Shown here piece by piece: positions 1-8,573 of a stretch of DNA of 64,000 bases. Each line of letters starts with the position of its first letter. Within the stretch, counting starts at the first letter, position 1. Position numbers and translations under genes: made by a program. Below the pieces are notes generated by a model. It saw only the letters and a list, made by a program, of their open reading frames with translations, did not search any database and had not been told where the DNA came from. Origin of the DNA: JBGSWL01 sp041752455 (lineage in GTDB: Bacteria > Pseudomonadota > Alphaproteobacteria > Rhizobiales > Rhizobiaceae); NCBI GenBank assembly GCA_041752455.1, contig JBGSWL010000008.1:1-64000 (forward strand). The letters run 5' to 3'.

Positions 1-536
1 GCGGCGCGCTCCTGCTCGGCAGATCGCATGCGAAGCGAATGTTCACGCTGGCGCTCGGCCTCCTCGGCCCGCACCTTTGCTTCGCGCTCGCGCTGCTGTT
101 CCGCGCGCCGGGCCTTGCTGTCGCCCCCGGTAGCTCGCGCTTCGATGGAGCCGCCGCAAGGCTTCCCCTTCACACTGCGCAGGTAATCGACCCAGTCGCC
201 GAACTGCGCGCCGGTGATCGAATTGACAGGCCGACTGAGTGCTACGAGACGAGCACTGGCCCCATTCCGGCCAACGGCTTTGCGCAAGCGGCTGATCGCT
301 GCGAGAGTTGCCTGGTCAATTCGGCCTCGGATATTGCCCTCGTAGCAGCCGAGCCTGATCAGTTCGCGCTGAATCTGATTGATCAGGGCTCTCCGCTCGA
401 CCACATCGAGGCGATCACCGCTGCCCTGCGCCGCGACGGGCACAGCCGATCCCACGATCAGGCCACCCGCCAGATTTAGAGCCAACAACACCGCTGGCAG
501 CCGATTCAGAATTACTTTGAATACAGTTCTCGACAT
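1..536 (-). CDS. Secreted protein with short peptidoglycan-binding-like region and charged coiled coil (partial)
   Basis: Read on the minus strand from an ATG at 534-536, the frame stays open to the window edge (178 complete codons), so the C-terminus is missing. Residues 1 to about 36 look like a cleavable signal peptide: a basic start, a long Leu/Ala/Gly core, then a VAAQ-like cleavage site. Residues about 40-80 (RALINQIQRELIRLGCYEG and on) resemble the small helical peptidoglycan-binding/lysozyme-like repeats of periplasmic alphaproteobacterial proteins. From about residue 140 the chain becomes rich in Arg, Glu, Gln and Ala and would form a coiled coil. It is divergent from the transporter gene at 709. 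The exact family is not recognised; an envelope location is inferred from the signal peptide. Confidence 0.65.
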   Translation of the reverse strand, partial: MSRTVFKVILNRLPAVLLALNLAGGLIVGSAVPVAAQGSGDRLDVVERRALINQIQRELIRLGCYEGNIRGRIDQATLAAISRLRKAVGRNGASARLVALSRPVNSITGAQFGDWVDYLRSVKGKPCGGSIEARATGGDSKARRAEQQREREAKVRAEEAERQREHSLRMRSAEQERA

Positions 537-708
537 CTGGGCTCTCCCAAACGGGCCGACCCCGCCCGTCGCAATCTATTGCGTCGCAACCACGGCCACA
601 ACGAGGCATTGGCCGCTATCCACCCGCGTCATCCACCGATCGATTGCCAGCCCATCTTGGGCGGTCCAGAACAGCGTCAATTCGCCATAGCGGTCACGAG
701 ATGAGCGA

Positions 709-1671
709 ATGCTGAACACCGCCACCACCCTCGTCGCTCACGAAAGCCCAACGATGCGTCGCGCAGCCATCCTGTCCCTCATCGCCGCGATGAGCTTTAC
801 CGGGGCGAATGTGCCGTTCGGCAAGGCGATCGTGCTCGAAGTGCCCGTTCTCGTGTTCCTCGCCTTTCGCTTTGCGGTGGCAAGCATCGCTCTTCTCGCC
901 GTCGCACATCGCGAGCCCGGACCAACGCTGACCGCGCTGCCAACCTGGCGCTGGCTCGATATCGCCATTCTGGCGGCTATAGGCTCGGTATTGTTCACGC
1001 TGTTCATGCTCGAAGGCACGAAACGCACCGCCGCCGTCGACGCCGGCATCATCACGGCGACTATTCCGGCTGTCGTGGCGCTGATCGGCGCCGCCGTGTC
1101 ACAGCGCTGGCCGACAACGGCGCAGACCCTGCTGATCACCTTGGCCGTCGCCGGCCTTATCGCCATCCAACTCGGCGGCAACGCTGCCGGGGCAGGCGGC
1201 AGTTGGCAGGGCAATGCCCTGGTTGGTGCTGCGGTGCTGTGCGAGGCGACCTTCGTCGTCGTCTCGCAGCGTATGAGTGCCCTGGTTCGCCCGATCCGCC
1301 TATCGCTGGCGGTTTCGGTGATGAGCCTTGCTTTTTGCCTGCCGCTCGCAGCCTTCGCGCTCGATGGATTTGATCCATTCGCGGTGCGGCCGGAAATCTG
1401 GCTGCTGGCGCTCTGGTACGCGCTGTCGTCGAGTGTGTTCTGCACGGTGCTTTGGTATCGCGGCGCGGCGCTCGTTCCGACCTGGCTCGCGGGCCTCGCC
1501 ACGGCGGCGCTGCCGGTGACGGCGATAGCGGTTGCAGCAGCTTTTCTCGGCGAACCGGTCAGCGCGGCACAGTTCGCCGGCGCGACACTGGTGATCGTCG
1601 CCATCGTGGTCGGCGCGCTGGCCAAGGACCGGCCAGAGCCGGTCACGCGAAGGCCGCCCCAGCAGGACTGA
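709..1671 (+). CDS. DMT-superfamily transporter, EamA family
   Basis: This 320-residue polytopic inner-membrane protein has about ten hydrophobic segments in two halves, the usual EamA arrangement of two five-helix repeats. The opening SLIAAMSFTGANVPFGK resembles the first-helix signature of drug/metabolite exporters, and a short Lys/Arg-rich tail follows the last helix. EamA proteins export or exchange small metabolites; the substrate cannot be told from sequence. The ATG at 709 gives the longest reading, and an ATG at 754 would start just before the first helix. The gene is convergent with the CoA-ligase operon that ends at 1725, with no shared regulation evident. Confidence 0.85.
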   Translation: MLNTATTLVAHESPTMRRAAILSLIAAMSFTGANVPFGKAIVLEVPVLVFLAFRFAVASIALLAVAHREPGPTLTALPTWRWLDIAILAAIGSVLFTLFMLEGTKRTAAVDAGIITATIPAVVALIGAAVSQRWPTTAQTLLITLAVAGLIAIQLGGNAAGAGGSWQGNALVGAAVLCEATFVVVSQRMSALVRPIRLSLAVSVMSLAFCLPLAAFALDGFDPFAVRPEIWLLALWYALSSSVFCTVLWYRGAALVPTWLAGLATAALPVTAIAVAAAFLGEPVSAAQFAGATLVIVAIVVGALAKDRPEPVTRRPPQQD

Positions 1672-1724
1672 AACCGCGGCATCGACAGCACACGCGACCG
1701 GGTCCGACTATAGTCGCCGATCAC

Positions 1725-2597
1725 TCAGGCGCGCGCTCGCGACCGCAGAATCTCGGCGACCTCGTTCGGCGTCGCCGCCACTGTGACACCAGCAGCCTCG
1801 AGCGCGGCCTTCTTGCCGGCATAAGAGCCCTTGTCGCCCATCACGATGGCGCCGGCATGCCCCATCTTCTTGCCGGGCGGCGAGGCTGCGCCGGCGATGA
1901 AGGCCGCGACCGGCTTCTTCATCGTACTGGCGTATTCGGCTGCCTCCTCCTCCATGCCGCCACCGATCTCGCCGACGAGCGCGATCATCTCAGTGCGCGG
2001 ATCCTCATCGAGAGCCACCAACGCGTCACGCGTGGTGGTGCCGATGATCGGATCGCCACCGATACCGACGAAGGAGGAAATGCCGAGACCAGCCTGCACG
2101 AGATTGAGGCAGAGCAACGTGCCGAGTGAGCCCGAACGCGAGACGACGCCGACGTTTCCCTTGGCGAACACGCGCGGGTTGAACGCCGGCATGAAGCCGA
2201 CGAAACATTCCCCGGTGGTGACCAGACCTGCGGTGTTCGGTCCGATCACTTTGCAACCGGCTTCACGCGCTGCCGCGAGCGCATACATGGTGTCCTGCAC
2301 GGGCACGTGCTCGGTGAGGCATACGATCTTGGAAATGCCGGCGCCGATCGCGTCGAGTAGCGCCTCCTTGACGCCGAACGGTGGAATGAACATCACCGCC
2401 GCATCGATCCAGGTATCCTTCGCTGCATCGCGCGCCGTTGCCCAAACCGGGCTTGCCAGATGGCTTTCGCCGGCTCGCTTCGGATTGGTGCCGCCGATGA
2501 TCTTCGTGCCGTAGCCGCGCATATGCTCGGCCCAGAACGTGCCCTGCTTGCCGGTGATCCCCATCACGAGGACCGTCTCGTTACCGCGAATGATCAT
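1725..2597 (-). CDS. ADP-forming acyl-CoA ligase, alpha subunit (SucD-like)
   Basis: This 290-residue protein has the succinyl-CoA synthetase alpha layout. An N-terminal CoA-binding Rossmann domain (VLVMGITGKQGTFWAEHM near residue 10) is followed by a ligase domain with the phosphohistidine loop KKMGHAGAIV near residue 245. Family enzymes couple ATP hydrolysis through a phospho-His to CoA thioester formation. Its ATG overlaps the stop of the beta-subunit gene (ATGA), so the pair is translationally coupled. As the last gene of an operon with an uptake system and an acylating aldehyde dehydrogenase, opposite xsc, its acid substrate is more likely sulfoacetate than succinate; that is inference. 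Plain succinate-CoA or malate-CoA ligase remains possible. Confidence 0.85.
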   Translation of the reverse strand: MIIRGNETVLVMGITGKQGTFWAEHMRGYGTKIIGGTNPKRAGESHLASPVWATARDAAKDTWIDAAVMFIPPFGVKEALLDAIGAGISKIVCLTEHVPVQDTMYALAAAREAGCKVIGPNTAGLVTTGECFVGFMPAFNPRVFAKGNVGVVSRSGSLGTLLCLNLVQAGLGISSFVGIGGDPIIGTTTRDALVALDEDPRTEMIALVGEIGGGMEEEAAEYASTMKKPVAAFIAGAASPPGKKMGHAGAIVMGDKGSYAGKKAALEAAGVTVAATPNEVAEILRSRARA

Positions 2598-3715
2598 CGC
2601 GCTGCCTCCACGGCGGCCTTCACCGCATCGTCCATCAGATCATATGGCGTAATGCCGAGCCGATCCTTGACCATCGCTATCGCTTCGTCCTCGCCGGTGC
2701 CGTGAATCGTGAACACGATCGGAATGGTCGGCTTCAGCGTCTGCCAGGCATTGATGACGCCCTCTGCCATCACGTCGGTCCGTGCGAAGGCGCCACAGAA
2801 GTTGACCAGCAGGCATTTGACGCGCGGATTGGACAACACGAGTTCGAGTGCGGGGGTCGCCTTCGTGTAGCTCTCGCCACCGATCTCAAGGAAATTAGCC
2901 GGCCGGCCGCCGAAGTGGCGCACCGCATCCATCGTTGTCATGGTCAAACCGGCACCGTTGGCCAGCACACCGACCTCGCCGTCGAGTTCGATGTACTTCA
3001 GCTCGAGCACCTTGGCGCGTGCCTCGATCGCAGTGGTCGGGTCAGGCGACCCGACAGCGGCGATCGCATTGCGGCGCGGGATCGCGCTATCATCGAGCAC
3101 GAACTTGCAGTCGAGCGCCACGAGGTGGCCATTGCGCGTCATCACTAGCGGATTGATCTCGATGAGTTCGCCGTCGTTGTCGATCCAGGCGCGGTAGAGC
3201 TTTTCAAGAACGTCGGCAACAGCCGACTCGGCGGTCGGGATCATGGCCGATAGCGCCGCTCTGAGACGCGCCGGCCCTGGCCCTTTGCGAATATCGATCG
3301 GCAGCCGCAGCAGGCTGTCGGGCTTTTCGGCAGCGATCTCTTCGATGTCCATGCCGCCTTCCGTCGAGAACAGCAGCAGCGGACCCTTGCTCTCGGGATC
3401 AGTAACGATGGCAGCATACATCTCGTGCTGGATCGCAACTTGCTCCTCGACCAGCAAGCGCTCGACCGTGTGTTCGCCGATCGTCATCCCGAGGATCGCC
3501 TGGGCGTGCACCTTCGCTTCTGCTGGCGTCGCGGCGAGCTTGATACCGCCGGCCTTGCCACGCTTGCCGGTTGCGACCTGCGCCTTGACCACACATGGTC
3601 CGATCGCCGCTGCGGCGGCGACCGCTTCCTCGGCCGTCGTGACCAGCCGCCCCTTGGGCGTCTCGATGCCGACCGCACGCAACAGCGGCTTGGCGGCGTG
3701 TTCCTCGAAGTTCAT
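2594..3715 (-). CDS. ADP-forming acyl-CoA ligase, beta subunit (SucC-like, ATP-grasp)
   Basis: This 373-residue protein matches the beta subunit of succinyl-CoA synthetase-type ligases. An ATP-grasp domain spans about residues 1-220, with VVKAQVATGKRGKAGGIKLA, FSTEGGMDIEEIA and the metal-binding region around ELIEINPLV. The C-terminal domain carries the GGESYTKATPALELVLSNP region. It is a little shorter than canonical SucC (about 390). It lies 46 bp downstream of the aldehyde dehydrogenase and overlaps the alpha subunit by 4 bp. No 2-oxoglutarate dehydrogenase or malate dehydrogenase is adjacent, unlike the usual housekeeping sucCD locus, which supports a dedicated catabolic role. Confidence 0.85.
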   Translation of the reverse strand: MNFEEHAAKPLLRAVGIETPKGRLVTTAEEAVAAAAAIGPCVVKAQVATGKRGKAGGIKLAATPAEAKVHAQAILGMTIGEHTVERLLVEEQVAIQHEMYAAIVTDPESKGPLLLFSTEGGMDIEEIAAEKPDSLLRLPIDIRKGPGPARLRAALSAMIPTAESAVADVLEKLYRAWIDNDGELIEINPLVMTRNGHLVALDCKFVLDDSAIPRRNAIAAVGSPDPTTAIEARAKVLELKYIELDGEVGVLANGAGLTMTTMDAVRHFGGRPANFLEIGGESYTKATPALELVLSNPRVKCLLVNFCGAFARTDVMAEGVINAWQTLKPTIPIVFTIHGTGEDEAIAMVKDRLGITPYDLMDDAVKAAVEAAR

Positions 3716-3761
3716 GGCGTCGCGTCCTTGCTGTATCGCATCGTGACCGTCAGATCGACGA

Positions 3762-5210
3762 TCACTTGCCGAACTTGGTCCAATAGGCCCCGAACAGCGC
3801 CTCTTCCGAGGGCTTATCCTCTGGTATCGTCGTCACCAGATGGGTGATGTTGACGAAGTGCGACCAGTTGAGATTATCCGAGAACGAGTTGGCCTGCCAC
3901 GTGCCGCAACCCATCGTCAGCGTGAACGGCAAGCCATTGTCGAACCCGCCGCCATTGCCGAACGTGTGGGCTTGATTGACCAGCACCCGGACCACGTCGG
4001 TATCGGCGGCAAGCTCTCGGGCATGCTCTGGTGTCGTAGTGTGGATACCGCATGAGTGGCCGCGTCCCTGATAGTCGAGGATCTCCTTGACGAGACGCTT
4101 GGCGTCCTTGAAATCGCGTGCCCGATAGACCGTGAGCACCAGCGACAACTTCTCGCCCGACAGTGGATGCGCCTTACCGATTCCGGTTTCCTCGGCCATC
4201 ACGAACGTACAGCCTTTCGACTTCGGTCCGAGTTCGAAGACTTCGACGAGCGCGTCCGGTCCCTGCGCGATGACGGCGCGGTTGAGCTTGCCGTCGAGCC
4301 AGAGCCGATCGACGATGCGCTGGCGCTCAGCGGTGTTCGCCATGTAGCCGCCCTGACGCTCAAGCGCCGCGATCGTGGCGTCATAGACCGCGTCGACCAC
4401 CACGATGGCGTTCTCCGACGAGCAGCTCGTCGCATGATCGAATGTCTTCGACAGCATGATCTTGCGAGCGGCGTCGTCGAGATCGGCTGATGCATCGACG
4501 ATCACCGGCGAATTGCCGAGGCCGACGCCGAGCGCCGGCTTGCCCGACTTGTAGGCCGACTTGACGTTTGCCTGGCTACCGGTGGCCGCAACCAGATCGC
4601 AGGCCTCCATGAGACGCTGCGTCGCTTCGCGCGTGACGGGTGCGGGGAGGATCTGCACGAGATCCTCGGGCAGGCCGATCTTAGCAAGTTCGGCGCGCAT
4701 GACATCGACAGTCGGCTTGGTCGCCGCCCACGCAGTCGGTGGTGGGGCGATGATGATCGCATTGCCGCCTTTCAACGCCATCATCGCCTTGTTGACCGGC
4801 GTCGCGCTCGGGTTGGTGGACGGCGTGATCGCAGCGACGACACCGACCGGCTTCGCCCATTTGACGATGCCCTTTTCCGGGATCTCCTCGATGATGCCGG
4901 TCGACTTTACGCGCAACAGGTCGCGCAACGTGCCGAACGTCTTGCGCGTGTTCTTGATGATCTTGCTGTCGACACGGCCGATGCCTGTGACTTCGACCGC
5001 GATTTCTGCCAACCGCTTCGCGTTGTCCGGTTTGTAGATCGACCACGCGAGGCCCGTTACAGCCTCGTCGATGCGTGCCTGCCCGCCGCTGGCGATCTCA
5101 CCCGCGTAGACCTTCATCGCCTCGCGCGCCCTGGCGACGAGTGGACCGACGACCGCGCTGGCTTCGGCGGCCTGCTCCTGCTTCGTGCTCGCCCTCACTG
5201 CCTCGCCCAT
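3762..5210 (-). CDS. sauS: CoA-acylating aldehyde dehydrogenase, probably sulfoacetaldehyde dehydrogenase
   Basis: This 482-residue member of the acylating aldehyde dehydrogenase group (EutE/AdhE-N/SauS-like) has the catalytic cysteine in DHATSCSSENAIVV near residue 263. It also has the nucleotide-binding TPSTNPSATPVNKAMMALKG region near 130 and the C-terminal QAHTFGNGGGFDNGLPFT stretch typical of these enzymes. Start chosen at 5210 because GGCAGGAG precedes it; the frame extends further upstream without a ribosome site. The family interconverts an acyl-CoA and the aldehyde with NAD(P)H. Next to an acyl-CoA ligase and divergent from xsc, sulfoacetyl-CoA to sulfoacetaldehyde is the natural reading, as for SauS of Cupriavidus necator. 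Acetaldehyde dehydrogenase is the alternative. Confidence 0.8.
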   Translation of the reverse strand: MGEAVRASTKQEQAAEASAVVGPLVARAREAMKVYAGEIASGGQARIDEAVTGLAWSIYKPDNAKRLAEIAVEVTGIGRVDSKIIKNTRKTFGTLRDLLRVKSTGIIEEIPEKGIVKWAKPVGVVAAITPSTNPSATPVNKAMMALKGGNAIIIAPPPTAWAATKPTVDVMRAELAKIGLPEDLVQILPAPVTREATQRLMEACDLVAATGSQANVKSAYKSGKPALGVGLGNSPVIVDASADLDDAARKIMLSKTFDHATSCSSENAIVVVDAVYDATIAALERQGGYMANTAERQRIVDRLWLDGKLNRAVIAQGPDALVEVFELGPKSKGCTFVMAEETGIGKAHPLSGEKLSLVLTVYRARDFKDAKRLVKEILDYQGRGHSCGIHTTTPEHARELAADTDVVRVLVNQAHTFGNGGGFDNGLPFTLTMGCGTWQANSFSDNLNWSHFVNITHLVTTIPEDKPSEEALFGAYWTKFGK

Positions 5211-5307
5211 CCGGGTTCTCCTGCCTTGTGTCGATTCTCGAGTTTTATGGTGCCACCGCCGCCCGGCGGTCGATGACAAACCGCACAGCCCCAACGCACT
5301 AGCCGCT

Positions 5308-6807
5308 TCATCTCTTCGGCTTGCGAGAACGCGCGGCGGCCAGTACCGGCAACGCCAGCGTCGCCAGCGAACAGGCCATGATCACGCCGGAGATCGGCCG
5401 CGTGAAGAAAATCGTCCAGTCGTTGCCGAAACTGATCATCGCATTCATGAAGCTCTCCTCGGCGATCGGCCCGAGAATGACGCCGAGCACCAGCGGCGCA
5501 ATCGGAAAGCGGAACCGTTCGAACAGATACCCGATCAGGCCAAAGCCGATCATCAGCCAAAGATCGGCGACATTGCTTCGGATCGACAGCGCGCCGACAA
5601 AGCACAGGATCATGACGAACGCGGAGACAACCGCTTCGGGGAAGTCGAGCACACGCACCAGCGGGCGTATCGCGAAATAGCCGATCACGCACATCAGAAG
5701 AATGCCGAGCAGCAGCGACGCATAGATCGTATAGACCATGCCTGCCGAAGTCGCGAGAATCTGCGGACCCGGCTGGATGCCATGCAGCATGAAGGCGCCA
5801 AGGATGACGGCGGTCGCACCGCTGCCGGGGACGCCGAGCGCAAGCAGCGGCACCAGCGCACCGCCGACCGAGGCCGTAGCGGCACTCTGCGGCGCAACGA
5901 TGCCTTCCGCGATGCCCGAACCCATGTCGCGCTTGCGCCGCCCGAACTGCGATTCCACGCCGTAGCTGACGAACGACGCAATCGTCGCGCCGGCTCCTGG
6001 CACGATACCGATGATGTTGCCGAGGAGCGACGAGCGGATCAGCATGCCCTTGATCGCACCGATCTCGGCAAGAGTAGGCAGCTCCGTCTTGGTGTCGGAG
6101 ATTGCAGCAATCGGCTTGGAGGCGAAGCCACGCTCGATGCGGCTCAACACCTCGCCGACGCCGTAAGCGCCGACCATCACGACGAGAAACTCGATGCCGT
6201 CGGCCAGCAATGGCAGCCCGAACGTGAACCGATGACTGCCGAATATGGAATCGGTGCCGACCGTCGCGACCAGCAGTCCGATCGCGAGGCTGATGAAAGC
6301 ATTGGCAAGCCCGCCGCGTCCGAGCGCGATGACGCTGACCAGACCGAACAACACGATCGCGAAATATTCAGGCGTCGAGAAGCTGAGCGCAAAGCGGGCG
6401 ACGGGCTGCGTCAACAGCACCATGACGAACCACGACAGCACGCCGCCGACGAGCGCCGCGACAAGCGTCCATCCCAGTGCCTTGGCCGGCTTGCCGGCAC
6501 GCGCCATGGCATAACCGTCCCACAGCAACGGGACATGGATCGGCTCACCCGGAATGCGAAAAAGAATCGACGTGAACGCGCCGCCATAGGTGCCCGACAC
6601 ATACATCGCCGTCAGCAGCACGATCGAAGCAGTGACATCCATCTTGTAGGTGAACGGCAGCACCAGGATCACGCCCATGACCAGCGTCAGACCGGGCAGC
6701 ACGCCGACGAGCAGGCCGACGACGATGCCGACCACGAGCGCCAGCATGTTCATCGGTGCGAGACAGCCGGCAAAGCCGCTAGCGAGATTGGTCATCAGTT
6801 CGAGCAA
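5308..6807 (-). CDS. Tripartite tricarboxylate transporter, large permease TctA
   Basis: This 499-residue polytopic membrane protein has the conserved TctA glycine/proline-rich segments, for example VGVLPGLTLVMGVILVLPFT near residue 35 and GNIIGIVPGAGATIASFVSY near 260, and about eleven to twelve hydrophobic segments. TctA is the translocation subunit of TTT secondary uptake systems that take carboxylates and sulfonated or aromatic acids from a periplasmic binding protein. The reading starts at a TTG with AGAGG eight bases upstream; an ATG four codons later is the alternative. It follows tctB by 18 bp and precedes the aldehyde dehydrogenase by about 100 bp in the same minus-strand run. Confidence 0.9.
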   Translation of the reverse strand: MLELMTNLASGFAGCLAPMNMLALVVGIVVGLLVGVLPGLTLVMGVILVLPFTYKMDVTASIVLLTAMYVSGTYGGAFTSILFRIPGEPIHVPLLWDGYAMARAGKPAKALGWTLVAALVGGVLSWFVMVLLTQPVARFALSFSTPEYFAIVLFGLVSVIALGRGGLANAFISLAIGLLVATVGTDSIFGSHRFTFGLPLLADGIEFLVVMVGAYGVGEVLSRIERGFASKPIAAISDTKTELPTLAEIGAIKGMLIRSSLLGNIIGIVPGAGATIASFVSYGVESQFGRRKRDMGSGIAEGIVAPQSAATASVGGALVPLLALGVPGSGATAVILGAFMLHGIQPGPQILATSAGMVYTIYASLLLGILLMCVIGYFAIRPLVRVLDFPEAVVSAFVMILCFVGALSIRSNVADLWLMIGFGLIGYLFERFRFPIAPLVLGVILGPIAEESFMNAMISFGNDWTIFFTRPISGVIMACSLATLALPVLAAARSRKPKR

Positions 6808-6825
6808 GCGCCTGCCTCTTCGCTG

Positions 6826-7374
6826 TTAGAGCCAACCGAACAGATCGAGCACGCCTTGCGTGATGCTATCGAATGGCGCCGTGCCACGCGGCAGCGAGAC
6901 ATAGACGATCTTGAGGAAGACGACCGCGAACACCAGCGTTCCAAACAGCGCCGAAAGCCAGATGACGACAGTGTTGCGGTAGCGTCCCAGGTACATGAAC
7001 GCGACCAGGAACAGGAACGTGGTGGTCACGAAACCGAGCGTCGTGACCACCAGCCCATAGCCCAGCGTCAGCGCCATCGCGCCGAACAGCAGCGGCGGCA
7101 CGCGCGGAGCATCGTCGCCATCCTCGGCGCTAGCTTCGAGCACTTCACCGACGCCGCTGATCTCGTGTTCCGGCGCCGGAGAGAACAGCTTGCGAACGAT
7201 CTCGATCGCCGCAGCCACAATCATGAGGACGATGGCCACGCGTGGCCAGAACGCCGGCCCGAGCTGGCCCGGCCGCTGGTCGAACGTGATCTGCCCCGTC
7301 AATCCCCACAGCACGGCTGCAACGGCGAGGCAGATCACATAAGGAAGGCACGCGGCCGCACGACTGGCGCGCAT
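6826..7374 (-). CDS. Tripartite tricarboxylate transporter, small permease TctB
   Basis: This 182-residue protein has four hydrophobic segments in the TctB pattern: one at the N-terminus (PYVICLAVAAVLWGLTG), one near 45 and two in the C-terminal half. A hydrophilic acidic linker lies around residues 68-92. It contains the GPAFWPRVAIVLMI motif seen in TctB proteins. Its ATG shares a base with the TAA of the binding-protein gene (TAATG), so the two are coupled. The order binding protein, TctB, TctA is the standard TTT operon. Confidence 0.88.
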   Translation of the reverse strand: MRASRAAACLPYVICLAVAAVLWGLTGQITFDQRPGQLGPAFWPRVAIVLMIVAAAIEIVRKLFSPAPEHEISGVGEVLEASAEDGDDAPRVPPLLFGAMALTLGYGLVVTTLGFVTTTFLFLVAFMYLGRYRNTVVIWLSALFGTLVFAVVFLKIVYVSLPRGTAPFDSITQGVLDLFGWL

Positions 7375-8342
7375 TACTTCTTGCCCGCCAATGCCTTCAT
7401 GTCGTCGAGCTGGGCGGCGAGGTAGGCACCGGCCTTGCTTGCGTCGATGAAGCTGTCGCTCGCCGCAAACTGGTCAGCGAGGAACTTCTTGAAGTCGTCG
7501 GTCGCGGCGATCTTGGCGAACAGGCCAGACAGAGCGTCGATCCGCTCCTTCGGCGTGCCGGAGCGGACGACGATCGAGCGGAACTGCGGCAACGCCACCT
7601 GATAGCCGAGCTCATACGAGGTCGGCGTGTCCTTGAACGACGGGTGACGCTGCTTACCGAAGATCATCAGCGGCCGCATCTGCTTGCCCTTGATGAACTG
7701 GGCGACGTCGCCGCCTTGCTCGTAGAGCGCGTCGGCGTGCCCGCCGAGGATCGACACGTAGCGCTCGCTCGGCTTGGCAAACGGCACCTGGATGATCTTG
7801 ACGCCCTTGGCCTCGAAGCTCCTCAGCGTGTAGTCGTCGACGCTGCCGAAGCCGAGTGTCGCGACTTTCAGCGTACCGGGCTTCGCCTTGGCTTCCTTCT
7901 CGAAGTCGGCCCAGGTCTTGAACCGGCTGTTCTCCGCCACGAAGATGAACGATGGGCCTTGGATCATGACGGCGACCGGCGTCACATCGGAAAGTTTCCA
8001 GCGCGGATTTTTGCCGGCGAGTAGTGCGTGACTATCGGCGATGTAGACGGCCATCGAATATCCGTCGGCGGGTGCTGCGAGCAACTTCGCCATGCCGGTG
8101 CCACCTGTCGCACCGGGCACGTTGACCACGGGCATCGCCTGACCAAGCTTCGGCTCGCCAAGCTTGCCGACGAGGCGTGCAAGTTGGTCGGCGCCGCCAC
8201 CCGGCCCCCACGGCACGATGAATTCGACCGGCCGCGACGGATACTTGTCCTGTGCGGCGGCAAACCCGGATGCCAATCCACTCACCACAAGCATACCGAG
8301 CGCCGCCCGCGCGGTTGCCAGAATGCTGCTACCTGTCGCCAT
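7374..8342 (-). CDS. Tripartite tricarboxylate transporter substrate-binding protein TctC (Bug family)
   Basis: This 322-residue periplasmic solute receptor has a signal peptide in residues 1-30 (cleavage near FAAAQDKY). The Bug-family hallmark YPSRPVEFIVPWGPGGGADQ follows at about residues 34-53. Further family loops are VVNVPGATGGTGMAKL and the VATLGFGSVDDYT region. Bug proteins bind anionic organic acids and deliver them to TctAB. As first gene of the operon it would be the most abundant product and sets substrate choice. The operon context suggests an organosulfonate ligand such as sulfoacetate, but the pocket cannot be read from sequence alone. Confidence 0.9.
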   Translation of the reverse strand: MATGSSILATARAALGMLVVSGLASGFAAAQDKYPSRPVEFIVPWGPGGGADQLARLVGKLGEPKLGQAMPVVNVPGATGGTGMAKLLAAPADGYSMAVYIADSHALLAGKNPRWKLSDVTPVAVMIQGPSFIFVAENSRFKTWADFEKEAKAKPGTLKVATLGFGSVDDYTLRSFEAKGVKIIQVPFAKPSERYVSILGGHADALYEQGGDVAQFIKGKQMRPLMIFGKQRHPSFKDTPTSYELGYQVALPQFRSIVVRSGTPKERIDALSGLFAKIAATDDFKKFLADQFAASDSFIDASKAGAYLAAQLDDMKALAGKK

Positions 8343-8573
8343 GGCTGTATTCCTCCATTGGACCGTGCCGGATTTCCGGGATCACTACCTCGGCTCCGAC
8401 ATCGCGCTTGCTCCCGCTAGCCTGTGCGTCGTATCCGGGTCCGCCGTGTTCTTTGACCAATGCGACCAACGGCCCGAATTTTTATGAGACGCTACGTCTC
8501 ACTTTAGTTGCTGCCTGAGCGCTGTCAATCTAAAGTGCCGTCGCCTAGCAGCCCCAACCGGGATCGCCGCCGT
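8343..8573. promoter_or_regulatory. Divergent promoter region between the uptake/ligase operon and the IclR gene
   Basis: This 231-bp gap separates the divergent starts of the TctC gene (minus) and the IclR-family regulator (plus). It must hold promoters for both directions. It contains one perfect inverted repeat (8485-8501), listed separately. I did not find convincing -35/-10 pairs on either strand. Confidence 0.6.
8485..8501. promoter_or_regulatory. Candidate IclR-type operator
   Basis: TGAGACG-CTA-CGTCTCA is a perfect 7-bp inverted repeat with a 3-bp spacer. It lies 73 bp upstream of the IclR ATG and 143 bp upstream of the divergent tctC ATG. IclR regulators bind short palindromes in the divergent promoter they share with their targets, so the position and symmetry fit. 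The link to this regulator is inferred. Confidence 0.55.

Noticed and set aside
5185..7425. A 746-codon open frame on the plus strand opposite the TctA/TctB genes
   Set aside because: It is rich in Arg, Asp, His and Gln with no domain, and lies antisense to clearly conserved genes; it is a high-GC shadow frame.
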